The translations under genes and the position numbers were made by a program. From contig JADHWE010000008.1 in assembly GCA_016783675.1 (NCBI GenBank), positions 1 to 55,923 of the forward strand: 55,923 nucleotides of DNA. Reading direction: 5' to 3'. The DNA comes from Kiritimatiellia bacterium (GTDB lineage Bacteria; Verrucomicrobiota; Kiritimatiellia; UBA8416; JABMPJ01). Shown here one piece after another: positions 17,342 through 27,569 of the stretch. The notes below the pieces were generated by a model. The model made no database searches. It saw nothing but the letters and a program-made list of their open reading frames with translations, and was not told where the DNA came from. How positions within the stretch are numbered: the stretch's first letter is position 1; each line of letters starts with the position of its first letter.

Positions 17342-17396
17342 GTTCAACTAACCGTTCCAAAATGGCGCAGCTATTTTGAATACGGTTCAGTTGTTG
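17342..17396 (-). other. attC-like integron cassette site 2
   Basis: Reading the minus strand from the base after the vapC stop: R'' CAACAAC, arm TgAACCGTaTTCAAAAT, loop AGCTGCGCC, complementary arm ATTTTGGAACGGTTA, R' GTTGAAC. The arms pair over about 15 bp with two extra bases (g, a) on the left arm and one mismatch. R' fits GTTRRRY exactly; R'' keeps only the AAC core. A plain transcription terminator is an alternative, but there is no T tract. Confidence 0.5.
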
Positions 17397-17801
17397 CTAT
17401 CTTTTCCTGATCTTAACGACCTTCAGACCACACTGCTTCTGGATGGGGGCAAAGTCCCGGTCGTTATGCAGGAGTTGAGCACGGTGAACGATGGCGACAG
17501 ACGCAATCATGCAATCAAGGGGCTTTCGGATGGTGATGCCCTTCCTTCGGAGGGCCCGATACATATCTGCGGATTTCACGAAGACTCCCTGGTTCATTGG
17601 GAGGTAAACGAGATTCTCAAAATAGGATCTTGTTTTTCGGTAAGTACGGTCATTCCGTATGCCTTGCAGGACCTCGGCAAGAACGATGCCGCAGGTACAG
17701 ACATCCTCTCCCTCTGAAATGAGAAGTTCCAGCACCGACACTTGGGGCGTGGGTGTGCCAGCAAAGAAATCAATCCAGACTGTTGTGTCAATAAGGACCA
17801 T
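17397..17801 (-). CDS. vapC: VapC-type PIN-domain toxin ribonuclease
   Basis: The 134-residue PIN protein has the acidic residues for metal-dependent RNase activity: Asp5 in MVLIDTTVWID, Glu43 in LAEVLQG, Asp96 in KPLDCMIA and Asp114/Asp116 in HNDRDF. VapC toxins cleave tRNA or rRNA when the antitoxin is lost. Its ATG overlaps the antitoxin stop by one base (TAATG). The frame remains open further upstream inside vapB, but residues before MVLID are antitoxin shadow. An attC-like site starts directly after the stop. Confidence 0.9.
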   Translation of the reverse strand: MVLIDTTVWIDFFAGTPTPQVSVLELLISEGEDVCTCGIVLAEVLQGIRNDRTYRKTRSYFENLVYLPMNQGVFVKSADMYRALRRKGITIRKPLDCMIASVAIVHRAQLLHNDRDFAPIQKQCGLKVVKIRKR

Positions 17802-18004
17802 TAGGCGAGACGTCCCTTCCGCCAAGCTGCAAGATCGCCTTCCCATTCGACCTTTCCCTTCAGATCAAGAATCTTCTTCTGGTTTGCGTGGCGAAGCAGT
17901 TCGTGCAAGGCATGGTCAATCAGACCTCGCTTGGTCCCGATACCTGTTGCTTTCTGGCATTTGGAGACGAGCGTGTCATCAAGTACTACATTTGTTCGGC
18001 TCAT
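17801..18004 (-). CDS. vapB: VapB-type antitoxin
   Basis: The 67-residue antitoxin matches the VapB family with TNVVLDDTLVSKCQKATGI at the N-terminus (DNA-binding part), TKRGLIDHALHELLR in the middle, and KGKVEWEGDLAAWRKGR at the C-terminus, the segment that usually inserts into the VapC active site. It is immediately upstream of and translationally coupled to vapC. A perfect 11-bp inverted repeat 24 nt upstream is the likely autoregulatory operator. Confidence 0.9.
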   Translation of the reverse strand: MSRTNVVLDDTLVSKCQKATGIGTKRGLIDHALHELLRHANQKKILDLKGKVEWEGDLAAWRKGRLA

Positions 18005-18027
18005 GGTGGTTACCCTTATCTTGTTTA

Positions 18028-18063
18028 GCTATACACATACTATGGCAGACGGATGTGTATAGC
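18028..18063. promoter_or_regulatory. Palindromic operator/promoter of vapBC
   Basis: GCTATACACAT (18028-18038) and ATGTGTATAGC (18053-18063) form a perfect 11-bp inverted repeat with a 14-nt spacer. It ends 24 nt before the vapB ATG, where the -35/-10 region should be. VapBC complexes bind such palindromes to repress their own operon. Confidence 0.75.
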
Positions 18064-18082
18064 AAGGTGTGATTTCTAAGAA

Positions 18083-18153
18083 GATAACGTCGCGGATCAG
18101 AGTCAATCTGAAGGCGCGCCTTCAGATTGTACTTCTGCATCCGTTTGTTGGGG
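18083..18153 (-). other. attC-like integron cassette site 3 with 26-bp perfect palindrome
   Basis: On the minus strand: R'' CCCCAAC, spacer AAA, arm CGGATgCAGAaGTa, then the perfect palindrome of 18104-18129 (arm CAATCTGAAGGCG), complementary arm ACTCTGATCCG, spacer CGAC, R' GTTATC. The arms pair completely except for three extra bases (g, a, a), all on the left arm, as in sites 1 and 2. An alternative outer pair is GCTAAC (18165-18170) with GTTATC. The R boxes are degenerate. It lies just upstream of the vapBC operator, where a preceding cassette would end. Confidence 0.55.
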
Positions 18154-18337
18154 CTGCATTCGCTGTTAGCAAAACGTCTTGTCTCGCCACGCCACCAGCG
18201 CGTCTGCTTCTTGTGACAACCCATTCGGCGTTCGTGAGGGGGATCGTTGCGCACTGATGCAGCAATCGGTGTCAGAGGTCAATCGAATCCAGTGCGCGCT
18301 AAAACCCTCGGGGAAGACATGGTGCCGGTACCCGGGC
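18154..18337. other. Intergenic tract without convincing gene
   Basis: Between attC-like site 3 and the end of maf no frame looks like a real protein. A minus-strand frame ending at 18166 overlaps the maf coding region and has unlikely composition. The tract may hold the remnant of a cassette gene. Confidence 0.4.
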
Positions 18338-18919
18338 TTACGTAAGGCGTAAGTAAGCAGCAGGTGCCTCCAGCCATTCGTGGACGACCTCACACGGCAA
18401 GCCCACGATGTTGGTGTATGAGCCTTCGTGGTGGTCGACAATCATCTCGCCGCATTCGTCGATATCATAGGCCCCGGCGCGGTCGAGGGGAATAACCTGC
18501 TCAATGTAGGCGTCGATGATTTCCTCGGTAAGCTCGCGAAAGTGAACGAGGGACGTCTCAACATGGAGGCGGGTATCGCCGTCCGGCACAGCGAGTGCCA
18601 CGCCGGTCATCACCTTGTGTGTCTTTCCTGAGAACATTCGCAGGAATGACGCGGCCTCTTCGCGTGAGCGGGGTTTCATGATGGTCAGGCCTTCGAACTC
18701 AATGCCCGTGTCTGCCGCCAGGATGGTCGCGTCCGGATGCCGCGCGCGGCACCATTCGCACTTCATTGCCGCGTTCTCCATGACGCTGCCGTGCAGGTCG
18801 TCGAGATAGTGCACCTCGGTCACCTCCGGCGCCACCACCTCGAATGTGAAACCCATCTCCTCCAGCAGCCGTTTCCTGCGCGGGGAAGCTGAAGCCAGTA
18901 TCAGCGGTCTATTCTTCAT
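18338..18919 (-). CDS. maf: Maf family nucleoside triphosphate pyrophosphatase
   Basis: The 193-residue Maf protein begins LILASASPRRKRLLEEMGF (about 6-24), with AADTGIEFEG (about 68-77), KPRSREEAASFLRMFSGKTH and the C-terminal GAYDIDECG...YTNIVGLP blocks. Maf proteins hydrolyse non-canonical or specific nucleoside triphosphates (dTTP/UTP or m7GTP subfamilies); the subfamily is not assigned. Its ATG overlaps the dus stop (ATGA), so it is the second gene of a dus-maf operon. Confidence 0.92.
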   Translation of the reverse strand: MKNRPLILASASPRRKRLLEEMGFTFEVVAPEVTEVHYLDDLHGSVMENAAMKCEWCRARHPDATILAADTGIEFEGLTIMKPRSREEAASFLRMFSGKTHKVMTGVALAVPDGDTRLHVETSLVHFRELTEEIIDAYIEQVIPLDRAGAYDIDECGEMIVDHHEGSYTNIVGLPCEVVHEWLEAPAAYLRLT

Positions 18920-19923
18920 TGTGATCCTATCACGCCATCCACCGCCGTCATCACCTCATCGATCGTGCGCATATCGTTGAGCTGGCGGCGCACCTCGCGC
19001 CAGCCGGGGAGCCCCGCAACGTATTTCAGGAGGTGAGGGCGCAAGACCATGACGGCCGCTGTCTCGGCCGCAAGCGCGCCGGCACGCCGGTATTTCCGTT
19101 CCAGCGATTTCAAGCTCACCAGGTCACGCAGATGTGCCTCGACCGTCGTTCGCAGCTCCTCCAATGTGCGCGGAGCCACTTCGTGCCCCTCCCATGCGGC
19201 GCGCGCTTCACGGAAGATCCAGGGATTGCCGATGGCGCCGCGGCCGATCAGAACGCCATCTACCCCGTAGGTCTTCTGCAAGGCAACGGCCTCGGTACCG
19301 GTGCGGGCGCTGCCGTTGCCCCAGACCGGCATCGACCGCTTCTGCTTCACCTCGCCGATAAGCTCCCAATCGACCGGGCCGCTGTGTTTGTTGGAGGCGA
19401 AGCGTCCGTGGATAAAGAGACACGAGGCCCCGGCATCTTCTACCGCAGCGGACAGTTCGTGGATATTGCAGGTGTCGGGCGTAAGGCCGATACGCGTCTT
19501 GACCGTCACGGGCAGCGAAACCGCTTCGCGAATAGCCCGAACGATGGCCGCCAGCCGTGGCACATCTCCCATGAGTGCCGCCCCGGCGCCCTTGGCCACG
19601 ATCTTGCGCACGGGGCACCCCGAGTTGATGTCGATGAAGTCGAACCGACCCAGGGCCTCGGCGCGGCGGGCCGCCTCGGCCATGACGGTGGGGTTAATGC
19701 CGTACATGTGAGCTGCGACAGGGCGTTCGTTCTCCGCCGTCTCCAACAGGTGGAACGTTCGCTTGGAGTCATGTGTCAGTCCCGCAGCATTTACCACCTC
19801 GGTCATGGCCGAGGCGGCACCATGCGCCAGCGAGAGCGTCCGCATGGCCCGATCGGTGAAGCCGGCCATTGGCGCGAGGCCGATCGAGAACCTGTCGCCG
19901 CTAAAAAGAACTGGATTGCTCAT
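18916..19923 (-). CDS. dusB: tRNA-dihydrouridine synthase
   Basis: The 335-residue FMN enzyme reduces uridines in tRNA D-loops. LAPMAGFTDRAMR (about 16-28), the catalytic Cys in DINSGCPVRKIV (Cys103), VTVKTRIGL, and the phosphate-binding GVLIGRGAIGNPWIF block are all visible and fit the DusB-type family. The assignment to DusB rather than another Dus paralogue rests on overall resemblance. Translation is coupled to the downstream maf gene. Confidence 0.88.
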   Translation of the reverse strand: MSNPVLFSGDRFSIGLAPMAGFTDRAMRTLSLAHGAASAMTEVVNAAGLTHDSKRTFHLLETAENERPVAAHMYGINPTVMAEAARRAEALGRFDFIDINSGCPVRKIVAKGAGAALMGDVPRLAAIVRAIREAVSLPVTVKTRIGLTPDTCNIHELSAAVEDAGASCLFIHGRFASNKHSGPVDWELIGEVKQKRSMPVWGNGSARTGTEAVALQKTYGVDGVLIGRGAIGNPWIFREARAAWEGHEVAPRTLEELRTTVEAHLRDLVSLKSLERKYRRAGALAAETAAVMVLRPHLLKYVAGLPGWREVRRQLNDMRTIDEVMTAVDGVIGSQ

Positions 19924-20020
19924 ATTTGCCCCAAGATGCTCGGAACATCGTGCGTATCTAGCTTCAAGTAGTCGAGTCTGTTTTGAAACGGTTCAGGAAG
20001 CAATGGCGAACGGAAGGCAA

Positions 20021-20124
20021 CCAGAAAGGCTCGAAGACACAAAGGAAAATTGAGGGTGACCGGTGGTGTGGCCGCACCTGCGGCGGCCATCCCCAAAGGC
20101 TTGGTGCCTTCCTGGTTGCCTTTC
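20021..20124 (+). repeat. ~110-bp dispersed element, copy 1 (left of pilT)
   Basis: Read rightward this tract has AGAAAGGCTCGAAGACAC, then GAGGGTGACCGGTGGTG, then GCTTGGTGCCTTC and CTGGTTGCCTTTC. The reverse complement of 21246-21353 has AGGAAGGCACAGAGACACG, GAAGTTGGCCGGTGGCG, ACTTGGTGCCTTC and CTGGTTGCATTTC in the same order. The two copies are therefore homologous and inverted around the pilT gene. Confidence 0.65.
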
Positions 20125-20130
20125 CTGACT

Positions 20131-21225
20131 CTAAAGGTCGGCCAGGATCCGGTTGCCTTCATCGAGGAAGATGCCTTTCAGGTTCATCTTCAGCGATTCG
20201 GGGTTGCCGGCGAATTGCAGGCCCTGTTCTTCGGTGACGATGCCGTTCTTGACCATCTCAAGGATCGACTGGTTGAAGGTCTGCATCCCGTCTTCGGCGC
20301 CGGTTTCAATGGCCGCAGCGAGGACGTCGAGTCGATTGGTTTCGATCAGCTTTCGGACGGTCGGTGTGTTGAGCATGAGCTCCACGGCCGGAATGAACTG
20401 GTTATCTACATCGCGCAGCATGCGCTGCGTGACGATGGCCTCCATGCTGAGTGCGACCGCGTGACGAATCTGTTCGCGTTCGGAGGGCGGGAACATATCC
20501 AGGATGCGCGGAATCGCCATGCTCGAGGTCGTTGCATGCAGTGACGACAACACCAGGTGCCCGGTCTGGGCTGCCAGGAGCGCTACGCGGATACTGGACT
20601 GATCGCGCATTTCGCCGATGAGCATGACGTCGGGGTCCTGGCGCATAAGGTGAACCAACGCCTCCTGGTAGCTCATGGTGTCGATGCCGACTTCGCGCTG
20701 CGTAATGATCGACTTGCGGTCGGTGAAGAGGTACTCGATGGGGTCCTCAATCGTGATGATGCGGCGTCGGTGGCGCCGGTTGATCTCGTCAATGAGCGCC
20801 GCCAGGGTTGTGGATTTTCCGCTGCCGGTGGTGCCGCAGAGCAGGATAATGCCGCGATGGATGTCGGCCAGGGACTTCAGCGTCTCGGGTAGACGCAGGG
20901 ACGCGAAGTCGGGCACCTCGGTTTTGACGTGGCGCATAACGATGCACTGCTTGCCCTGGGCGAGGAAATAGTTGACGCGGAAACGACCAAGGCCCGGCTC
21001 CTCGTATGAGAAGTCGGCCTCGTGGTTGACTTCAAAGGCCTGTCGTGCGTGATCTGGAATAATCTGGCTCCCCATCTCGGCAATATCCTCGGGGGTGAGA
21101 GGGGTGTCATCGGCATCGGTCAGGAGGCCGTGAATACGAAACACAGGCACCTGGTCCGGCTTAAGGTGAACATCAGAAGCCCCGTTATCAACCGCGGCTT
21201 TCAGTATCTGTTGTAGCAATGTCAT
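20131..21225 (-). CDS. pilT: PilT/PilU-type twitching motility ATPase
   Basis: The 364-residue secretion-family ATPase has an N-terminal PAS-like domain (ASDVHLKPDQVPVFRIHG, about 16-33), Walker A GTTGSGKST (131-139), Asp box IITIEDPIEYLF, Walker B DPDVMLIGEMRD, His box LVLSSLHATTS and the C-terminal PAVELMLNTPTVRKLI. Such ATPases power pilus retraction. ATG 21225 is chosen because GGAGGGAGCAGC precedes it; the open frame beyond lies in an intergenic repeat. No pilin or PilB gene is nearby, so the gene is isolated, and a PilU-like role is equally possible. It is flanked by inverted repeat elements. Confidence 0.9.
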   Translation of the reverse strand: MTLLQQILKAAVDNGASDVHLKPDQVPVFRIHGLLTDADDTPLTPEDIAEMGSQIIPDHARQAFEVNHEADFSYEEPGLGRFRVNYFLAQGKQCIVMRHVKTEVPDFASLRLPETLKSLADIHRGIILLCGTTGSGKSTTLAALIDEINRRHRRRIITIEDPIEYLFTDRKSIITQREVGIDTMSYQEALVHLMRQDPDVMLIGEMRDQSSIRVALLAAQTGHLVLSSLHATTSSMAIPRILDMFPPSEREQIRHAVALSMEAIVTQRMLRDVDNQFIPAVELMLNTPTVRKLIETNRLDVLAAAIETGAEDGMQTFNQSILEMVKNGIVTEEQGLQFAGNPESLKMNLKGIFLDEGNRILADL

Positions 21226-21245
21226 GCTGCTCCCTCCATCCTTCG

Positions 21246-21353
21246 AAATGCAACCAGTTAAGGCGCGAAGGCACCAAGTGAGTGAAAGGTCGCTGTCGCG
21301 TTCAGCAGCGCCACCGGCCAACTTCAAAGACCTTCGTGTCTCTGTGCCTTCCT
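21246..21353 (-). repeat. ~110-bp dispersed element, copy 2 (right of pilT, inverted)
   Basis: This tract is homologous, in opposite orientation, to 20021-20124. Conserved words on the minus strand are GGAAGGCACAGAGACACG, GGCCGGTGGCG and ACTTGGTGCCTTC. It ends a few bases before the lptG coding end and starts about 20 nt upstream of the pilT start. Confidence 0.65.
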
Positions 21354-21380
21354 TGTTTCCTCTTCTCTCCAATCATCTGC

Positions 21381-24117
<2,737 letters not shown>

Positions 24118-26175
24118 ATGGGCAAACCAGGTAACAGAACAACTAACAGAAACACTATGGAAACAGCGGAAGCAACAAAAGAACACGTCGACTTCGAGGC
24201 CGTGGATTTCAGCGCGGGAGACCGCGAGAGCATGGCACAGCTTTACGAGCAGACCCTGAAGGATTTCAAAGAGGGGTCGATCGTAACGGGCAAGGTGCTG
24301 GAAATCCGGAACAACGAAGTCCTTATCGACATCGGCTACAAGTCGGAAGGTGTCGTCTCGACTCATGAATTCAGAAACATCGAAGAGGTGTTGGTCGGCG
24401 ACGAGCTGAACGTACTGCTGGCGGAGATCGAAGATGACAACGGAATGGTTGTCCTCAGCAAGCAGCTGGCCGATGAGAAGATTCAGTGGGAGCGTGTGCT
24501 GTCCTCGTTCGGCGAGGGGAGTGTGATCGAAGGCGAGGTCAGAACGCGTGTACGCGGTGGTCTGATCGTAGACGTAGATGGCATCGAGGCGTTCCTTCCC
24601 GGTTCGCAGATCGATGTGATCCCGGTACACAACACCGACACCCTGCTCAACCAGCGGTTTGAGTTCAAGATCCTCAAGATCAGCGAAGAGCGTCGCAACA
24701 TCATCCTGTCGCGCCGCGAGTTGATCGAAGAGCGCCTGCGCTCGAAGCGCAAGGAACTCATGGAGTCGATCGAGGTGGGTCAGCGCATTGTCGGCAAGGC
24801 CAAGAATATTACCGATTTCGGGGTCTTTGTAGACCTCAATGGCATGGACGGTCTCCTGCATATCACCGATATGAGCTGGGGCCGCATCCGTCATCCGTCC
24901 GAGATGGTGAACGTTGGTGACGAGATCGAAGTCGTAATTCTCGACATCGATCGCGATCGCGAACGTGTGTCGCTCGGACTCAAGCAGTCGCAGCCGAACC
25001 CGTGGGAGGATATCGAGGCCCGCTACCCGGTGGGCAGCCGCCTGCGCGGCAAGGCGGTCAACCTGGTCCCGTACGGTGCCTTCGTGGAGATCGAGCAGGG
25101 CGTCGAAGGCCTGGTGCACGTTTCCGAGATGTCGTGGACGAAGCGCATTGCCCGTGCATCCGACGTGGTACAGGTCGGCGACGACGTGGACGTGGTCGTG
25201 CTGGGCGTCAATATCCAGGAGCAGAAGATTGCCCTGGGCATGCGCCAGACCGAGGACAACCCGTGGGATACGGTGCAGGCTCGCTACCCGGTGGGCTCGC
25301 GCGTACACGGCAAGATCCGCAACTTCACCTCTTATGGCGCCTTCGTGGAGCTCGAGGACGGTATCGACGGCATGATTCACGTGTCCGATATGTCCTGGAC
25401 CCGCAAGGTCAACCACCCGTCCGAAGTCCTCTCGAAGGACGAGGAAGTCGACGCGGTGGTGCTCGAAGTGGATCCGTCCAACAACCGTATCAGCCTGGGT
25501 CTGAAGCAGGCTGCCGATGATCCCTGGAGCAGCGTGGTCAGCAAGTTCAAGGTGGGCGACAGAGTTTCGGGCAAGGTCACCAAGGTGGCGTCGTTCGGTG
25601 CGTTCGTGGATATCGGCGAAGGTGTCGACGGTCTCGTACACATCTCGCAACTCAGCGACAGCCATGTTGAGCGCGTCAAAGACGTGCTGGATGTAGGTGA
25701 CGACGTCGAGGCACGTATCGTGCGCATCGACCGTGCGGAGCGCCGCGTGGGTCTGAGCATCAAGGCCGGTGGGATATCGGACGATGAGTTCGAGGCCCAG
25801 AAGGACGAGGTCCTTGACGGTCTGCGTCCGGGCGAGCACATGGTCGACCTGGCCGGCGCCTTTGACGAGGCCCTTGGCCTGACCGGTACGACCGAGGAGT
25901 GGTCGCCTGGTGGCGCCGAGGAGAAGGCAGAAGAGACGCCCGCAGAGACGCCCGCAGAGGCGCCCGCTGCTGAAGCGCCTGTGGCCGAGGAGCCCGCAGC
26001 CGAAGCGGAAGCCGAAGCTCCGGTCGAAGACGCTGCTGAAGAGGCCGCCGAGGCGACTGAGGAAGCACCGGCCGAGGCGACTGAAGAAGCCGCAGAGGAG
26101 GCGAAGGATGCAGAGGAGGCCCCGGCTTCGTCTGACAACGCCGCCGAGGCAAGCGAGGAAGAGCCCAAGGAATAG
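24118..26175 (+). CDS. rpsA: 30S ribosomal protein S1
   Basis: The 685-residue protein contains six S1 RNA-binding domains starting near EGSIVTGKVLEIRNNEVLID, EGSVIEGEVRTRVRGGLIVD, VGQRIVGKAKNITDFGVFVD, VGSRLRGKAVNLVPYGAFVE, VGSRVHGKIRNFTSYGAFVE and VGDRVSGKVTKVASFGAFVD. S1 binds mRNA on the small subunit and promotes initiation. The last ~85 residues are an unusual Glu/Ala/Pro acidic tail with repeats such as EETPAETPAEAP and EATEEAPAEATEEA. The start may instead be ATG 24157; neither start has an ideally spaced Shine-Dalgarno sequence (AAGGAG ends 20 nt before 24118). A strong terminator follows. Confidence 0.95.
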   Translation: MGKPGNRTTNRNTMETAEATKEHVDFEAVDFSAGDRESMAQLYEQTLKDFKEGSIVTGKVLEIRNNEVLIDIGYKSEGVVSTHEFRNIEEVLVGDELNVLLAEIEDDNGMVVLSKQLADEKIQWERVLSSFGEGSVIEGEVRTRVRGGLIVDVDGIEAFLPGSQIDVIPVHNTDTLLNQRFEFKILKISEERRNIILSRRELIEERLRSKRKELMESIEVGQRIVGKAKNITDFGVFVDLNGMDGLLHITDMSWGRIRHPSEMVNVGDEIEVVILDIDRDRERVSLGLKQSQPNPWEDIEARYPVGSRLRGKAVNLVPYGAFVEIEQGVEGLVHVSEMSWTKRIARASDVVQVGDDVDVVVLGVNIQEQKIALGMRQTEDNPWDTVQARYPVGSRVHGKIRNFTSYGAFVELEDGIDGMIHVSDMSWTRKVNHPSEVLSKDEEVDAVVLEVDPSNNRISLGLKQAADDPWSSVVSKFKVGDRVSGKVTKVASFGAFVDIGEGVDGLVHISQLSDSHVERVKDVLDVGDDVEARIVRIDRAERRVGLSIKAGGISDDEFEAQKDEVLDGLRPGEHMVDLAGAFDEALGLTGTTEEWSPGGAEEKAEETPAETPAEAPAAEAPVAEEPAAEAEAEAPVEDAAEEAAEATEEAPAEATEEAAEEAKDAEEAPASSDNAAEASEEEPKE

Positions 26176-26190
26176 AAGTAAGCCCTTACA

Positions 26191-26228
26191 GCGGGCGCTC
26201 CGGTCGTCCGGAGCGCCCGCTTTTTTTT
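26191..26228 (+). terminator. Rho-independent terminator after rpsA
   Basis: GCGGGCGCTCCGG and CCGGAGCGCCCGC form a perfect 13-bp stem with TCGT loop, followed directly by eight T. It lies 15 nt after the rpsA stop, so rpsA is monocistronic or ends its transcript here. Confidence 0.96.
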
Positions 26229-26240
26229 GGAGGTGCCGCG

Positions 26241-27512
26241 ATGGAGAACGTGCTCGATATCATGCGGGAACGCGGTCTGTTCGAGGACTGCACGAACCCT
26301 GATGTAGGCCAGAAGCTTGCGGAGCCGGGCGTGGTCTATGCCGGATTCGACCCCAGCTCAGATAGTCTGCAGGCAGGCAATTTCGTCACGATCATGGCCC
26401 TGGCGCATTTCCAGCGCTGCGGCCACAAAGTGGTCGCGCTGGCGGGCGGGGCAACCGGCATGATCGGGGACCCCTCGGGCAAGACCAGCGAACGCTCGCT
26501 GCTCACGCGCGAACAGGTCGAAGCCAACACAGAGGGTATTCGCGAGAACCTGTCGCGGTTCCTTGATTTCGATCATCCCACCGCGCCGGCAGTGATCGTG
26601 AATAACAACGACTGGCTGGGAGAATTCTCCTTTCTCGACTTCCTGCGCGACATCGGCAAACACTTTCGCATGGGCGCCATGTTGGGCCGCGAAAGTGTGC
26701 GGGCACGCCTGGCAAGTGAGTCGGGAATGAGCTTTACCGAGTTCAGCTATGCGCTCCTGCAGGCCTACGATTTTCTGCACCTCTACGACACGGCGGGATG
26801 CCGCTTCCAGATCGGCGGCTCCGATCAGTGGGGCAATATCACCGCCGGGATCGACCTGGTGCGCAAGCTGCGCGGCGAAGAGGTGTATGGCATAACGATT
26901 CCGCTCGTGTGTGACAGCGCCGGGCAGAAGTTCGGCAAGAGCGAGGGGAACGCGGTCTACCTGGATGCGCGCAAAACATCGCCCTACGACTTCTACCAGT
27001 TCTTCTTCCGCACAACGGACGCCGATGCGGCGCGCTTTCTGAAGATCTTCACGTTTCTCCCGCTCGCGACAATCACCGAGCTGGAAGTGGCCTTGCAGGA
27101 GAAGCCTGAGCAGCGCGAGGCGCAACGGAAACTGGCCGAGGAAGTCACGCGCGCGGTCCATGGGGATGCCGGTTTGACTGTGGCGTTGCGTGCCAGCGAG
27201 GTGCTCTTCGGTGGATCGATCGAAGGGCTGAGCGCGAGCGATCTGGCCGGCATTTTCGCCGACGTGCCGTCGGCCGAGCTGTCGCGTGAAACGGTGGCGG
27301 GTGCAACGGTGATTGACATCGCGGCAGCGGCAGGGCTCTGCCAGAGCAAGGGGGCGGCACGCCGCCTGGTGCAGAGCGGCGGCCTTTACCTTAATAACGT
27401 CCGTGTGGCCGGCATTGAAGCGACGGTAGGGCCGGAAGACCTCGTGGACGACCAAGTCGCCGTGCTGCGGTCCGGGAAGAAAAACTTCCATCTCGTTAGA
27501 ATTGCAGGTTAG
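26241..27512 (+). CDS. tyrS: Tyrosyl-tRNA synthetase
   Basis: The 423-residue class I synthetase charges tRNA-Tyr. The N-terminal catalytic domain includes [16 protein letters not shown] (about 33-48), [15 protein letters not shown] (about 71-85), [28 protein letters not shown] (about 190-203) and the KMSKS-type loop KFGKS (230-234). A C-terminal S4 RNA-binding domain follows ([18 protein letters not shown]). The HIGH motif is altered: the first His is replaced by Gln (QAGN at 44-47). GGAGGTG precedes the ATG. Despite the motif change, every other feature supports a working TyrRS. Confidence 0.95.
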   Translation: MENVLDIMRERGLFEDCTNPDVGQKLAEPGVVYAGFDPSSDSLQAGNFVTIMALAHFQRCGHKVVALAGGATGMIGDPSGKTSERSLLTREQVEANTEGIRENLSRFLDFDHPTAPAVIVNNNDWLGEFSFLDFLRDIGKHFRMGAMLGRESVRARLASESGMSFTEFSYALLQAYDFLHLYDTAGCRFQIGGSDQWGNITAGIDLVRKLRGEEVYGITIPLVCDSAGQKFGKSEGNAVYLDARKTSPYDFYQFFFRTTDADAARFLKIFTFLPLATITELEVALQEKPEQREAQRKLAEEVTRAVHGDAGLTVALRASEVLFGGSIEGLSASDLAGIFADVPSAELSRETVAGATVIDIAAAAGLCQSKGAARRLVQSGGLYLNNVRVAGIEATVGPEDLVDDQVAVLRSGKKNFHLVRIAG

Positions 27513-27569
27513 GAGGGCGGTGGCCTGCACAGCGCCGGGCTTGCCCCGGTGGATGCATGACGGATTGCC

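Noticed and set aside
16459-18337. CRISPR array as an explanation for the repeated hairpins
   Set aside because: The hairpins differ in sequence and length, spacing is irregular and gene-sized, and no cas gene is present.
16459-18337. Integrase or attI for the cassette-like island
   Set aside because: No frame in this region or elsewhere in the window resembles a tyrosine recombinase; if one exists it lies outside.
18166-18441. A 91-codon minus-strand frame next to attC-like site 3
   Set aside because: It overlaps the 3' part of maf in another frame and shows no family features.
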